Source of the DNA: Oegoconia quadripuncta
Taxonomy: Eukaryota; Arthropoda; Insecta; Lepidoptera; Autostichidae
DNA: 64,000 nt
Direction: 5' to 3'
Assembly: GCA_949316235.1 (NCBI GenBank)
Contig: OX438748.1
Coordinates: 2,111,001-2,175,000 of the forward strand
Both the position numbers and the translations under genes were made by a program. The notes below the pieces were generated by a model, which was given only the letters and a program-made list of their open reading frames with translations, ran no database searches and was not told where the DNA came from. Positions 20,443 through 31,082 of the stretch are shown here, piece after piece (within the stretch, counting starts at the first letter, position 1; the number at the start of each line of letters is the position of its first letter).

Positions 20443-20648
20443 TAACCGCCTCCGTGGCTCAATGTAAACAACATTGGGTTTACGATTCGGAGGTCGCGGG
20501 TTTGATCCCCAGCGGGGTACATGTTTAAGTACTCGGTTTGGGGACTCGCTATCTTATCTCTGACAACCGGAACACAACAATGCTATTAACATTGCTGTTT
20601 GGCTGCAGATTTAGATAAGATAGTGGCAGCTAGCCAGGCGGACATTTA
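20443..20648. mobile_element. SINE C rearranged: head forward, body inverted
   Basis: 20443-20540 is a normal plus-strand head through ACTCGGTTTG. From 20541 the sequence is the reverse complement of the body (TATCTTATCTCTGACAACCG to CAGGCGGACATTT). The tail is missing. Confidence 0.75.
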
Positions 20649-20859
20649 CATACTCATCTTGCAATATGTATTATTTATTATTGGATTTATTTATGTATTT
20701 CTATAGGTTATTTATATATGTATTTAGTTATTTGTTTTTTTTTGAGTAGTTTATTATTAATTGAATTTGTTTTATAAGTATCTTTAATAACTGCGTAGTA
20801 GAATTTTTTTGTTCCACATTTTTATTTGTTCCCCCTTCCGTGTAACGTTTCTAACCTCC

Positions 20860-20970
20860 ATTAGGGTTGTTTGGAAGAGATCTCTTTAGTGATAAGCTCA
20901 CCTTTGTAGACATTTTCTAACTGTAACCAGTTTGTATTTCTTGTGCAATAAAGAATAAAGGATATGTGAT
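20860..20970 (+). mobile_element. LINE 3' end, repeat J
   Basis: GGTTGTTTGGAAGAGATCTC, TTAGTGATAAGC and CTTGTGCAATAAAGAATAAA mark the same 3' end as at 4290 and 38895. Confidence 0.6.
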
Positions 20971-21004
20971 AATCACGATTAAACAATAAAAGCTTGTTGT
21001 TAAA

Positions 21005-21215
21005 TGTATTATAGCTTCGCCTGCGTTAAATAACTTTATCGCGGAAATTTGTTTATCCCGCGGGAACTACTCACTTTATAGGGATAAAAAACATCCCATG
21101 TCTTAATCCAAGGTATATCCTACCTATCTACCAAATTTCATCCAAATCCGTTTATTCGTTTCGCCGTGATTTAGCAACAAATAAACATTCGCATTTATAA
21201 TATTAGTAAAAAAAA
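21005..21215 (+). repeat. repeat D
   Basis: From CTTCGCCTGCGTTAAATAAC through ATTTCATCCAAATCCGTTTA to GCATTTATAATATTAGTA. One of the best-preserved copies. Confidence 0.65.
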
Positions 21216-21237
21216 TATGTAGATCTTATTTCTTTGT

Positions 21238-21325
21238 GTACTTGGCACTATATAGTTTTTTGACGTTATCAAAATAGCTGAATTCCTCTGTGAGAATTGT
21301 ACCGTCACGGACGTCACGCGTGCGC
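21238..21325. repeat. repeat L fragment
   Basis: TTGGCACTATATAG, a TTTTTGACGTTATCAAAATA stretch and GTCACGGACGTCACGCG match repeat L. Confidence 0.4.
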
Positions 21326-21857
21326 TCTAGTGTTAAATATCAATAGATTCACGTACGATACACTAAAATGGGTCCCTGAACGAAATCTTGGCGAAGTTCA
21401 CAGCGCACTGGGCCAGTGGGTTGACATCTCGCATTCTAAATCATCTTTTATCGCGTTTGGGTTGGCACGAGAACGGACCGCACGTTGTGTAGCGCTACGG
21501 AATATATCGAGCGTTTATTTAATAGACACCTCTGACGTATGACCGATAAAAATGGATATTCACTTTCATTTTATTTGTTAGGAGTTTTTATTTACGAATG
21601 TGATATTATTTTTATTTGTTGTCTGGTAGTACGAGCAACTCAGGGGTTGCTCTTTATAAATAAGTAATGTTACAATTTATGATTCGACAAAGAAAACAAT
21701 AAAATAATAGACTCACACACATTATCACAAATGATATCATGTTTCTAACGACGTATGTAAAAAAAAATGAAAATTTAGAAAACTCTCTAATAAACGATTG
21801 GTTATATCATATATCAGATTGTTTCAACCGATTTTCATCAAAACTCATAATATTTAG
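21326..21857. other. no gene recognised
   Basis: The plus-strand frame from 21326 to 21542 is open but shows no motif or splice context. Near 21626-21665 is a GAGCAACTCAGGGGTTGCTC palindrome, also part of a LINE 3' end seen at 25230. Confidence 0.35.
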
Positions 21858-21896
21858 AACGCTTCAACCTTCGACCTCATCTTTGTATAACATCTG

Positions 21897-22445
21897 GCCC
21901 CTATTTCACCAAGCTGACAATTGTCAGCGACATATGTCGGCTGACAATTCGACATATGTCGCTGACAATTGTCAACGGACAGGTGACAAATGACAATTTT
22001 GTAAATTATTTCGTATAGAAAAGCTTATAAACATGACAGGCATTTTGTGACAATTTGTCCTTATCTCAATCAAATGACAATTTATGCTATGAAACAAGAA
22101 TCATTTTTTAAACTCGACATATTTGTAGATTTGTCGGTAATTGTTGACATGAGATCGAGGCTGTGTCAGGCTAGTGTGACAATTGTAGTGTTTTCGTTGT
22201 TAATTACAAAATGGCTCTCCGTGAAAGCAGCAGTAGTGACAGTGATAGTGATTTAGATGAGTTCGCATATTATAGGAGAATATATAGAGAACGAATAAAT
22301 TTCTCCTTTGACATTACTTACTGAATTAGCGTTTAAGGAAAAATTTCGAATTAGTAAAACCAGTGTCGAATACTTAATAAATGAAATCGGTGCGGTTATA
22401 TTTTTTTGACAATTGTCGCACCTGTCAACTTGGTGAAACAGGGGC
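21897..22445. mobile_element. PIF/Harbinger-like non-autonomous element
   Basis: Inverted ends GCCCCT(A/G)TTTCACCAAG flanked by CTG (21894-21896) and CAG (22446-22448), consistent with a CWG duplication in which one copy mutated. A perfect 25-bp inverted repeat lies at 21915-21939 and 21950-21974 and is made of TGACAATTGTCA and GACATATGTC palindromes. Near the right end is a degraded transposase start. Confidence 0.65.
22211..22402 (+). pseudogene. degraded Harbinger-type transposase N-terminus
   Basis: It opens MALRESSSSDSDSDLDEFAY and then, after a stop and frame change near 22320, continues LTELAFKEKFRISKTSVEYL. The acidic-serine start and the FRISKxSVxYL helix resemble the beginning of PIF/Harbinger transposases. 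No catalytic part remains. Confidence 0.5.
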
Positions 22446-22499
22446 CAGGTGTGATTGAGTTCAAGTACCAAACCTTTATGCATAAAAAAGAAAAAAAAA

Positions 22500-22580
22500 G
22501 AACCTGTCCCCTCGTTGTGACCTTAAAGAACCACACGCAAATCGGACCACGCATTACTGAGTTAAGAGTGGGCACACATG
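22500..22580 (-). repeat. repeat O fragment
   Basis: AACCTGTCCCCTCGTTGTGA then GCAAATCGGACCACGC matches, in inverse, 10150-10215 and 49870-49985. It is an old LINE-like 3' segment common in this window. Confidence 0.4.
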
Positions 22581-22624
22581 TACAACACAACGCCGTCAAA
22601 TACATAACATTCGTCGTTTCTCGT

Positions 22625-22905
22625 CGTCGGCGGTTAACCTTTATCCCAAATGGGGTGGTCAGAGATATCCCAAACAATGGTGTTTGGGTGTTCCAAACAT
22701 TAAAAGATTAATAATTGAAACAACATCCACGGTTCATCTTACGAAATTACAGAAATGCACACGTGACACGAGGTGGACCCATCGCCGTTGAAACGTGCAG
22801 ATCTATAGATGTTTTTCGGTGAAAAGTCCCTTAGTCACCTTTTACGACACCCACGGGAACGACGGTTGGTTCAATTCTATTTGAGTGCCGAAACCATAAA
22901 AATCG
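22625..22905. repeat. repeat H, copy 1
   Basis: From CTTTATCCCAAATGGGGTGG to TTTGAGTGCCGAAACCAT. It matches 43775-44055 over its whole length. Class unknown; the GTCGTAAAAGGYGACTAAGG-type motif (inverse) recurs in lepidopteran LINE flanks. Confidence 0.55.
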
Positions 22906-23027
22906 CTTATTAATTAACGAAAATACTGAGTATAAAAAAATACATGTAGACGAACATAGAACCTCCATTTTTAATACGCTTTCTACATTCTTAAATGTTA
23001 TAGTCCGTTAGTTATTTTATAATTTCA

Positions 23028-23245
23028 TGTTTTTTTTTATGATTAACTGATTACGCGTTTGACCACAATCTCACCTAATGGAAAATGACGATGTGGTACA
23101 TCAGCACGTGATCTTAGTAAATGCCTATTCACCGCTGCTCTTGAAGATCTCAAGGTTGTAGGATTCACGAATGGCTGACGCCGGAAGGGAGTTCCATACC
23201 TTCGTATTATAAATGAAGAGTCGAACTTCATAGTGCGGATGCTCG
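23028..23245. repeat. repeat E
   Basis: TTTGACCACAATCTCACCTA, GGATTCACGAATGGCTGACG, CCGGAAGGGAGTTCCAT and AATGAAGAGTCGAAC match 27380-27535 and 43118-43440. The sense strand is probably minus, with a 3' tail that resembles the SINE C tail. Confidence 0.6.
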
Positions 23246-24190
23246 GTATAATAGTTATTTGTTATACAAGAGTGCAAAGTTGCTTTTTAACTTTGCTCAA
23301 CTTTGATGACCGAGCAAGCGAAGGATTCTAAAATTAGAATCCTGAGCGTTAGCGAGGGAATCAAAAGAGCACAAGGTGAAAAATCTTTACACTCGAGTGC
23401 AACACGTAACTTTTCATCCCCCCTCAGCGAGGCATTGACTAATTGTTTTCAAGTTTCTTATTTATAATAATACCTACGATATCAAAACAAAATGGCGCGC
23501 GTAAAGCAAATTAAAAACAAAAGTACACCAAGGAGGTTCAGAGTCTAAGTTTTTAACAAATTTTAAAAAGTTGTTTGATAAATACGACACCATGGAGATG
23601 GAAGTAAATAAGTTTAATGATGTTTTGGAATCACATACCTAGTGCGCTCGATGTTCTAAATTCAAATTTACTTTAACCTCAAGCGGATAAAAACAGCTTT
23701 TGTGCTCAGATATCGAATAGCAAAAATACCATATATAATACGGATGGAATCCCTCCCCACGCCTAGTGGTCCGAAGATGGAAGGGCGATATTTGAAGGTA
23801 GCTGCTATTACTACTAGCTACATTTATGTTATTAAACGTAAAAGTAGCTCACCGTGTGTGTTTAGGCTCCAAACGTGCTATTACTGAGATTGCTGTTGGC
23901 AGGGTCGTACACTAGAGGGGTCAAAAAGGAAATACATATCTTGCGAAGTCTTAAAACGAATATGCTCACCCCAAACAAATAACTATAAATTGAGATAAAC
24001 TCTCTAAAGATTGATGTCATCCAAATTCTTTTGGTGTATTTCGATAATATCATAAAAGTCTTTAGAGGGTTTTTTATCACTCAGTGTTAGATTCTTAACC
24101 ATAATTGAAGGAAATCGGTAAAAAATAAAATAAAAATAATTTATTTCACGATTAGACCCATATTTTGGTTAGTAAATTAAATTATACTAT
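23246..24190. other. no gene recognised
   Basis: AT-rich sequence. A short repeat E piece (CCACGCCTAGTGGTCCGAAG) lies at 23757-23790. Nothing else is identified. Confidence 0.35.
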
Positions 24191-24199
24191 TCTATGACA

Positions 24200-24420
24200 T
24201 TGTGAACAGAAGGGACCATACGACTGCTGCGGCACTATCAGTACTATTAGGATGTGTGCAAGCGTATCCAGTGCCGCACCATCACGGAATCCCATCCGCC
24301 AGTGTGCTTAGGATGGTGTTAAAGCTGCCGCACACGTGGTTCAAAATTGACTCGCTACGTTTTCTGATGATGGCGTGGAAACCGTCTATATGCGCATCGG
24401 CAAACATTTCTGATGCGTGA
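24200..24420 (-). pseudogene. LINE reverse-transcriptase C-terminal fragment
   Basis: The minus strand reads SEMFADAHIDGFHAIIRKRS, then ESILNHVCGSFNTILSTLAD, then stops. The SEMFxxxxIDxFHAIxRK block is typical of the end of lepidopteran jockey-like ORF2. Several stops follow. Confidence 0.6.
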
Positions 24421-24734
24421 GCATTCTGAACCCGTTATTAAACTGAACGCGCAGCGCACTATACTATATATACTTTATATATATAGGTTAAGCAGTTCCT
24501 GAGATATTTAGCTCTTAACACATTTGGTTTGGTTTATCTGAATGATATGGTCCGTCGCCTATTTTCTCCCGGGTTTTCTAAATTTTCAATTTATACTTAT
24601 GTGATAGAGTTTACCGCTACAGTAGTCCCATATAAATTTGGTTATGATCTGTTTGATGCACTCCTGAGAGAGAGAAGGAACCTTACTGAAGTCGGTCGTT
24701 TGGTCAATTTTTGGCGGCGCAAAGTCAAACAAAT

Positions 24735-24850
24735 CTTTGTTTTGTAGGTACACAGGGTACACTGTCCCGACACATGTACGCTACAAGATCTCTACGAAGC
24801 CACAGACAATGCTGTACGCGTGGCCACATTCTGGTCCTCAAGAATTTGGT
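24735..24850 (+). pseudogene. LINE ORF2 C-terminal fragment
   Basis: CTLQDLYEATDNAVRVATFW on the plus strand, preceded by a cysteine (CPDT). A close relative is encoded at 50330-50610 (minus) and a weaker one near 36810-36880. It is the end of a jockey-like LINE ORF after the RNase H domain. Confidence 0.5.
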
Positions 24851-25194
24851 GATTTTAGACATAGACATAGACATATATTTATTTGACACCACGCTATAGC
24901 AACAACAATATTAATAAAAACAAGAAAATTAACACAATATACAGAAACAGATTTTGAAATGCGGTGAGTGCAGTGTGATGTCATTCCATCTCAGCAGATA
25001 CTGTAGCAATTGTTACAGCGCTGGTTTTCAGAGGAGCCCAACATCAAGAGCCTCCGACGTGATGCGGAAAGTTGTACTAGTTGTGCAAATCCATCCACAT
25101 AACTAAATATAACAGTTGCATATAGATAAAATTAAACATTATTTTGCTATCGACGCGCCAAGAAGAAGGGTACATTTAGTCAGTTTTACATTTT

Positions 25195-25500
25195 CTAAGC
25201 TACAACTTTCTACTGAGAAGCAAGAAACTCAGGGGTTGCTCTTTTAAAACTGGTTTTTACATTAAAGATTGAATACATGATTCAAAAACTCTTACATAAG
25301 CCCTTAAAAACAGTATTCTGGCAAATAAATAATTTCTAATTCTACAAAAGGTAGGTAGGTATCTACTAATTGGTTCATTATTGGAATGTGAAGTAGCCTG
25401 GCATGCGAACGTGTTGGTTACGTCCATGGATGATTTCCATCCAAATACTCTCATATTTTATAATATGCTTTCTTAATAAGTTTCTGTTTTATAGTATCAC
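25195..25500 (-). mobile_element. LINE C-terminus and 3' end, inverted
   Basis: In inverse it follows the pattern of 54780-55240: end of ORF2 (GYYKIxxY-like, worn), then AGAGCAACCCCTGAGTTTCT and TTGCTTCTCAGTAGAAAGTT. Many stops. Confidence 0.5.
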
Positions 25501-25710
25501 TAGCTTACCGCCCGCGGCTTCGCCTGCGTAGCATAACTTAATCGCGGAAATTTGTTTATTCCGAGGGGACTAATCACTTTTTAGGCATAAAAAATATCTT
25601 ACGTTATCCAGGGTGTATTCTAACTATGTACCACATTTTATGCAAATCCGTTCATCCGTTTCCTCGTGATTGAGGAACAAAAACATCCAAACTTTCGCAT
25701 TTATTATTAG
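25500..25710 (+). repeat. repeat D
   Basis: CGGCTTCGCCTGCGTAGCAT through ATGCAAATCCGTTCATCCGT to GCATTTATTATTAG. Confidence 0.6.
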
Positions 25711-26440
25711 TTAGATTAAATTTATTGAAAGTAAGATTTTGTATAAATGGGGCACACTAAAAGTTTGAAGTTTACGTATCAATGGGATGGGAACCTTATT
25801 GCAAAACAAAAAGATGCATAGCCCTCTGAAATTGCAGTTATTGTTCAAAATTTTTGTAGATGTTTTTGATATATTTTTCATCATCATCATCTTCTGTTCT
25901 TACTATAGTGGGAGTAATAATGATACAGTTTTAAAAAAAAGTTACAAATAAAAATCTTGCCCCCAAGTCCCAGGACACTCACAGGAATAGACGCGTTGGT
26001 TCCAATATTATCAGTCTTTATCCATCAAAGCCATAGAAATGGTAAAACCGACACAGTCCATGTTCAGTACAATAATGCAAATGAACATATATTTATAAGT
26101 TAGCAACATTTATAGTGGAAAAATTGATTTTGTCCTGGCAACCCTGCCCTGTTTATTACGCTATTATGGTTAATGTGTTACAGAAAAAGTTTGATCTTGA
26201 AAATAAATAATATAAACGTCCATAAAAGTTTTATTTCAAAGAATTGTATCAAACAAAAGTGGTCCTTCGAGCCGGATATGAACCAGCGACCTATTATACG
26301 AGTATTACAGTAGTAGTACTACTACCTATGTGCATAGGGAAGGAACTGATCCTCAAGATACAGGTTTGATCTAGTTTGAGGATCAGATTCCAAGCAAGCA
26401 ACCAAGAATTTTTAAGCACTTTAGTAATTAGACTGTTACT
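25711..26440. other. no gene recognised
   Basis: AT-rich; CATCATCATCATCTTC run near 25879-25895. No exon or known repeat apart from a worn tRNA-like GAGCCGGATATGAACCAG at 26270-26287. Confidence 0.35.
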
Positions 26441-26445
26441 TGTTT

Positions 26446-26728
26446 TTTTTAATAATAAATAAATATCCTTAGACATACACACAGCGCCATCTAATTCCAC
26501 AGTAAGCAACTATAGGCTTGTGTCGTGGATACCAGATGGTTGATATACTACATAAATACATTTTTTTTCTTTTTGTAAATAAATACTTATTATAAATGAA
26601 AACATCCATAAGTCGGATACACAATGTCCGTATTCATCACACAAACATATGCCCCTAGCGGGATTCGAACTCGCAACCCTTTGGTATCTATAGTGGTTAG
26701 AGTTGCTAACCACTATACCAACCGTCGT
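26446..26728 (-). mobile_element. SINE B
   Basis: Family B in sense: head CGACCTGTTTGGTGTAGTGG with B-box GGTTCGAATCCCGCTAGGGG, then GATGAATACGGACATGTGTA, a GTAAATAAATACTTATTATA-type stretch and a 3' end CTAGATGGCGCTGTGTGTAT with TTTATTTATTA. This copy is inverted and has a worn B-box. Confidence 0.8.
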
Positions 26729-27089
26729 AAAAACAAACCATTTTTTTGAAAATAATTAATAAACAATAAACAATCTTTACATGTGTCGGAATCCACACGG
26801 CAATTCATCTAAATCTATTTCAAGCATGTAAATGTAGAATGAATGAGTGGATATACAAAGTTATAATTTCTCAGACAATTCGAAAGGTCGACCCACCAAA
26901 CAGTCCCAAGGTCACTCTTGTAAGTGCTTTCATACTTACTCGTACATAGGTAGCTACGGCCTAGACTGAGATACATGTTGTTTCTTTGGGTAACCATGGC
27001 GCTGTGGCATGTGAATACGAAATGAACCGTAGGATTTTGTTTTTGTTTATTTAATTTCAATTGCACTAGATTTTCATTTATTATAGACG

Positions 27090-27360
27090 AACACTTTTGA
27101 GACGAGTAAAGAAAAGAAGTAATTGAGAATAGAAGAGGGAAAATGCTGGGACACCTTATACGACACGATGATTTCATCAAAACCATAATAGAAGGAAGAA
27201 TAGAGGGGAAAAGAAAAAGAGGAAGACCGAGAATAAGCTACATGCAGCAGATAAAAGAGAAGTTGAACGTCGTGTCGTATCAGGAGGTCAAGAGGAAGGC
27301 GGAGAACAGAGAGATATGGAAAAATCTCTACCGACAAGAGCATGGCCCTTAAATCAGATG
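27090..27360 (+). pseudogene. RTE-type LINE, C-terminal ORF fragment
   Basis: ENRRGKMLGHLIRHDDFIKT, then EGRIEGKRKRGRPRISYMQQ, ending YRQEHGP and a stop, followed by AAATCAGATGATGATTAAG. The last 85 or so codons are open; the upstream part is lost. The GATGAT tail fits RTE-clade LINEs. Confidence 0.7.
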
Positions 27361-27379
27361 ATGATTAAGAAATAGATTC

Positions 27380-27535
27380 TTTTTTTTACGATTGACTGGA
27401 TTCGCGTTTGACCACAATCTCACCTGATGGAAAGTGAGGATGTGGTCGAAGATGAAGCACGCGATCCCAGTAAACGCCTATTCAATCTGCTCTTGAAGAT
27501 CCCAAAGTTGTAGGATTCAGAAACCGTTTAGTGTG
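27380..27535. repeat. repeat E, partial
   Basis: TTTGACCACAATCTCACCTG, GCACGCGATCCCAGTAAACG, TTGAAGATCCCAAAGTTGTA. It stops where SINE B begins. Confidence 0.6.
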
Positions 27536-27840
27536 AATAAATAAATACATATCCATAGACATACACACAGCGCCATCTAGTTCCACAGTAAGCAACTATA
27601 GGCTTGTGTTGTAGTCGGGTAGTGTTATTCCTCTATGGTTGTAGATACCAGATGGTTGATATACTACATAAATACATTTTCTTTTTGTAAATAAATACTT
27701 ATTATAAATGAAAAAGCATCCATAACTCGGGTACACATGTCCGTATTCATCACACAAACATATGCCCCTAGCGGGATTCGAACCCGCAACCTTTTGGTAT
27801 AGTGATCAGAGTTGCTAACCACTACACCAAACAGGTCGTC
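27536..27840 (-). mobile_element. SINE B with internal insertion
   Basis: Inverted copy with head and B-box intact (GCGGGATTCGAACCCGCAAC). About 30 bp (GTCGGGTAGTGTTATTCCTC and flank) is inserted near 27612-27645 within the body. Confidence 0.8.
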
Positions 27841-28204
27841 TGTAAATGTTCGGTATTAATAAAGAATATACATATAACTAGTTTTTAATTATTTTATAGG
27901 TTTCCTATAGGGTTCCGTCGTGAAAAAAGTTTGAGAATAGCTAGCTTACGCCATTAATTCCTGAATACCAACTCACCTAGATAAGGGATTCATCTGAATT
28001 GCAAATGAGCCAGGATTACCTAATTGGGCTTAATGTAGCCCTTGGTTAGTAAACAGGCCTGTTTGAAATAGTTAACTAGTCACTCCGCCAATCAGGCCGT
28101 TACACAGCTTGAGGAAATTGTAACCCCTAAGGACTTGATTGGTAAACTTAAGCTTGTTTAAGCATTTTGAGCCTGTTCACACTAAGTGTTATAATGTCAA
28201 AATA
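27841..28204. other. no gene recognised
   Basis: 27900-27925 holds a CTATAGGGTTCCGTCGTG piece like the repeat at 61800. The rest is unique AT-rich sequence. Confidence 0.35.
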
Positions 28205-28345
28205 ACAATTTATATATTTAAAAACCTGAAACCCGACAGCAGAATTTTGTATTTTTTGAGCGCCATATTCGATGTTTTACAAAATAATCAAAATCTTCCG
28301 TAAAGCATTCTGCCACTTTACTGAAGAATTTTTTCGTTCGAATAG
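28205..28345 (+). repeat. repeat N with a relative of the R1x retroposon
   Basis: AAAAACCTGAAACCCGACAG and TTTGAGCGCCATATTCGATG belong to repeat N (also 36755, 40490, 55932, 63125). Directly after, 28290-28330 matches about 40 bp of retroposon R1x (CGTAAAGCATTCTGCCACTT, ACTGAAGAA), so an older R1x piece may be embedded. Confidence 0.45.
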
Positions 28346-28520
28346 AATGTTTTCGTGTATAAGCTGACGGCTTTACCGCCAAGTCATAATTAATAAAAAA
28401 AAAATATAAAAGCCTGTCGTTTTTAGTCAGGCTTAAAAATTTAACTCCGGATGCTAAGATAAACCATTACGTAGGTAAGTATGTACAGTACCATAAACAA
28501 ACTGAAAATTTTCTAGTAAC

Positions 28521-29195
28521 ACGCCAAAATATACATATTGTAAGCGATACTTCACACCTTTTATAATCTATGTATTATATAATTTTATTTTATTTTATAT
28601 ACTCTCGCTCGAAGATCGTAGAAGTGTTCGTGATCAAGTTTTCTTATATAAAATTGTCAATAATCACATTGACTCGCCATACTTGCTCAATAAAATTTTC
28701 TTGTTTATTCCAACTTTTAATTCACGCACGCGGAAAACATTTGGTTTTCTAACTGGTAAACGTAAATATACCAAAAATAGATTCCTTGTTCGTGCATGTA
28801 GCAATTTTAATAAATATTTCAATAACGTTGACATATTCTTTGAAAATATTGGTTCTTTCAAAAGAAATATTGTGAAGAGTTGCCTGACTCGCAGGCACTG
28901 AGTTGTATTCCTATTCAAAATTTGGTTTATCTAAAAAGAAAGGGACTCTTATTAATTGCCATAATCAGATATTTATATGTAGACATAATATAACCATGTA
29001 ACTATTTGTAACTTTCTCATAAATAATTTTGTTATACAATGCAACCTGTTGTGTGCAAGTGCCATGATATATATCATCACTAATTAGTGGAAACTGTTTT
29101 GGCTTATGTGTTGTATATTTGTTACAGACCTATTGTATTAGTATTAGCTGTTTGTTTCCCAGAAGTAAATAAATAAAATAAATAAAATAAAATAA
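28521..29195 (+). mobile_element. 5'-truncated jockey-like LINE with target duplication
   Basis: The end of ORF2 is readable: LEDRRSVRDQVFLYKIVNNH, IDSPYLLNKIFLFIPTFNSR, FKRNIVKSCLTRRH, stop near 28901. A 3' untranslated region and an AAATAAATAAAATAAAAT tail follow. AATTTTCTAG(T/C)AAC occurs just before the start (28507-28520) and just after the tail, a likely 14-bp target duplication with one change. Confidence 0.7.
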
Positions 29196-29636
29196 AATTT
29201 TCTAGCAACATTGGATGTGTGACGTCAGTTGATAGCGTTCACAGAGCGTGAATATTCTTGGCGGGAATGGGTAGTAATTCGTTTCACTTGACAAGAAAAT
29301 TGGCGGGATACTCGCACGAGTTTTCATCTAAGTAATAGATGCCATGATGAATGACTGCTTTGACTTCATAATAGAATACTCGTCTTGGGCCAAAAAAGTT
29401 AATGACCTACTTTAATTAACCCTTGAAGATCAGTAATATATGTATATCTGTTATACAGACGAAACCGCCCCAAGCCCTCAAGAGACAGGTTGGCATTCGA
29501 TACGATAAAAGTTGTCAGGGTCATCTCAACTGCGTAATCTAATATGATAAAGACGTAAATTAAATTATTTGCGCAATTACACTGCGCATTGCCGTAGGGG
29601 GAAAACATCCAATATTAGGTTATAGGCAGAATCTGT
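29196..29636. other. no gene recognised
   Basis: AT-rich sequence containing two TTGGCGGGA motifs at 29257 and 29309; no exon. Confidence 0.35.
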
Positions 29637-29714
29637 ATAATTGTATATTTGTGTGAAAATACATCTCATGTGTGAAAATACATCTCATGTCTTTTCACAC
29701 AAACATACAATTAT
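29637..29714. repeat. 23-bp inverted repeat around a duplicated loop
   Basis: Arms at 29637-29659 and 29692-29714 (ATAATTGTAT(A/G)TTTGTGTG then AAAA) differ at one base. The loop and edge hold TGTGAAAATACATCTCATG twice in tandem. Confidence 0.75.
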
Positions 29715-29787
29715 AGGGTTACCAGATGAAAAAAAATTCTAATAACTTATTTTAGTGAACTTCTCATATAACAAAAATAATAAATAT

Positions 29788-29911
29788 GTCTGACACACCA
29801 ATCATCTAGTCCCAAGCTTTTGCTATGGATACTAGTTAACGGATAAATACATATATTTATATAAACATCCATGACCTGGAAATAAATGTTCGTATTCATC
29901 ACACAAACATG
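29788..29911 (-). mobile_element. SINE A, head lost
   Basis: Inverted body (CACCAATCATCTAGTCCCAA to CGTATTCATCACACAAACAT) without the tRNA-like part. Confidence 0.7.
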
Positions 29912-30315
29912 GAAATCATTCTCTTTTTTTTCAAAAATTCCTGGTAAGTTTAAATTCCGTCCGGTTTCCTGACAGTAGCTCTAAACGATAACCACTGTCG
30001 GTAACATAATGAGAATCACTAATTGGCATAAGTTTGGTATTAGTTTACTATAATATAATTTCTGCAATAATGCTGTTGATTCTATGTAAATAAGTAAATA
30101 AATAAACTCCGGACATGCCAGGCACATTTCCTGTCTTTTGGCAGTTTAATTCTTTGATCGACGTTCTGCCAGTTTACATTGTGAGATTATGACAGTTTGG
30201 CATTATGAAGACTGTGACATTTTGGGAATTTGGCGCTTTGGAATAATGTAGTTTTGGGAATTTGGGATTGCAACATTTTAGGACTAGCGTGTTCAGCATT
30301 TTCTGAGATTGTGAC

Positions 30316-30711
30316 GGCTTTTTGGCGGGAACTCGGCGAGTGAAGTAGCATTTTTCTTTATAGGTCTTAAAATTTGTGCATTCTAACTTTTGAAGCTTAA
30401 TAATGGCAGAATATTGTGCAGCAAACGTTAGTGTTGGTGTACAGGTGAAGGGAAGTGTAAATTAAAGTGCGTAACGGAGCTTTCGGGTTCCCACAAGAAG
30501 CCGCCAAAATCTTTTGTAAAGCATTCTGCCACTTTACTGAAGAATGACTTGACCGTGACTAGACTCTGTATACGACGAATTACTTGTTTTGATTGAGACT
30601 GACCTATAAACTGAAGAAATAAGATAAATAAAAATTTTCACTCGAAACTGGCAGTAATGTCCCTCGACAATGAGGTTGACTGGTTGCCATCCTCAAAAAT
30701 AAGAAGAAGAA
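30316..30711 (+). mobile_element. retroposon R1x, copy 2 (396 bp)
   Basis: Same start and same GAAGAAGA tail as the 16703 copy, nearly identical inside. GAGATTGTGAC is duplicated at 30305-30315 and 30712-30722. It lies in a locally repetitive stretch of TTTGGGA/GTGACATTTT motifs (30150-30310), which continues after the copy. Confidence 0.85.
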
Positions 30712-30771
30712 GAGATTGTGACATTTTAGGCACTATGGGCTAAGGGAGATGAAGATAACAATGGTGTCGAT

Positions 30772-31082
30772 TCGGATGTACAACGAACTAACTAAATTTA
30801 AAGCAGATACATCCTTTTCTAACACTATTAACATGAAAGGGACGACTATAAATTAAGGCCTGTCAAATTAAGTCAAGAGCTGTCAAAACAAGTCGCTCCA
30901 TAGTATTTTAATCGTGACGTCGCTATTGTACACCTAATATTGATAAAGAAGCGCTTGTTTTGATCCTTTTACTTAATTTGACAGGACTTAATTATATGTC
31001 GTCCTTTTCATGTACTAGTGGTTAGAAAAGGATACATATAATTTAAATTTAGTTAGTTCGTTGTACATCCAAATCGACACCA
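30772..31082. mobile_element. foldback MITE, about 310 bp
   Basis: Ends TGGTGTCGATTCGGATGTAC and inverse TGTACATCCAAATCGACACC, as at 19521. The inverted match runs far inward (AACTAACTAAATTTAAA; ATCCTTTTCTAAC; GAAAGGACGAC; TGTCAAATTAAGT). Confidence 0.75.

Larger units (their letters stand above)
21858..22490 (+). mobile_element. SINE C tail split by a Harbinger-type element
   Basis: TTCAACCTTCGACCTCATCT up to 21896 and CAGGTGTGATTGAGTTCAAG from 22446 are two halves of one SINE C tail. The 549 bp between them is a DNA element (separate entry). Confidence 0.75.

Noticed and set aside
20443..20648. classical twin-priming inversion of a SINE
   Set aside because: Twin priming inverts the 5' part and leaves a normal 3' end; here the head is forward, the body inverted and the tail absent.
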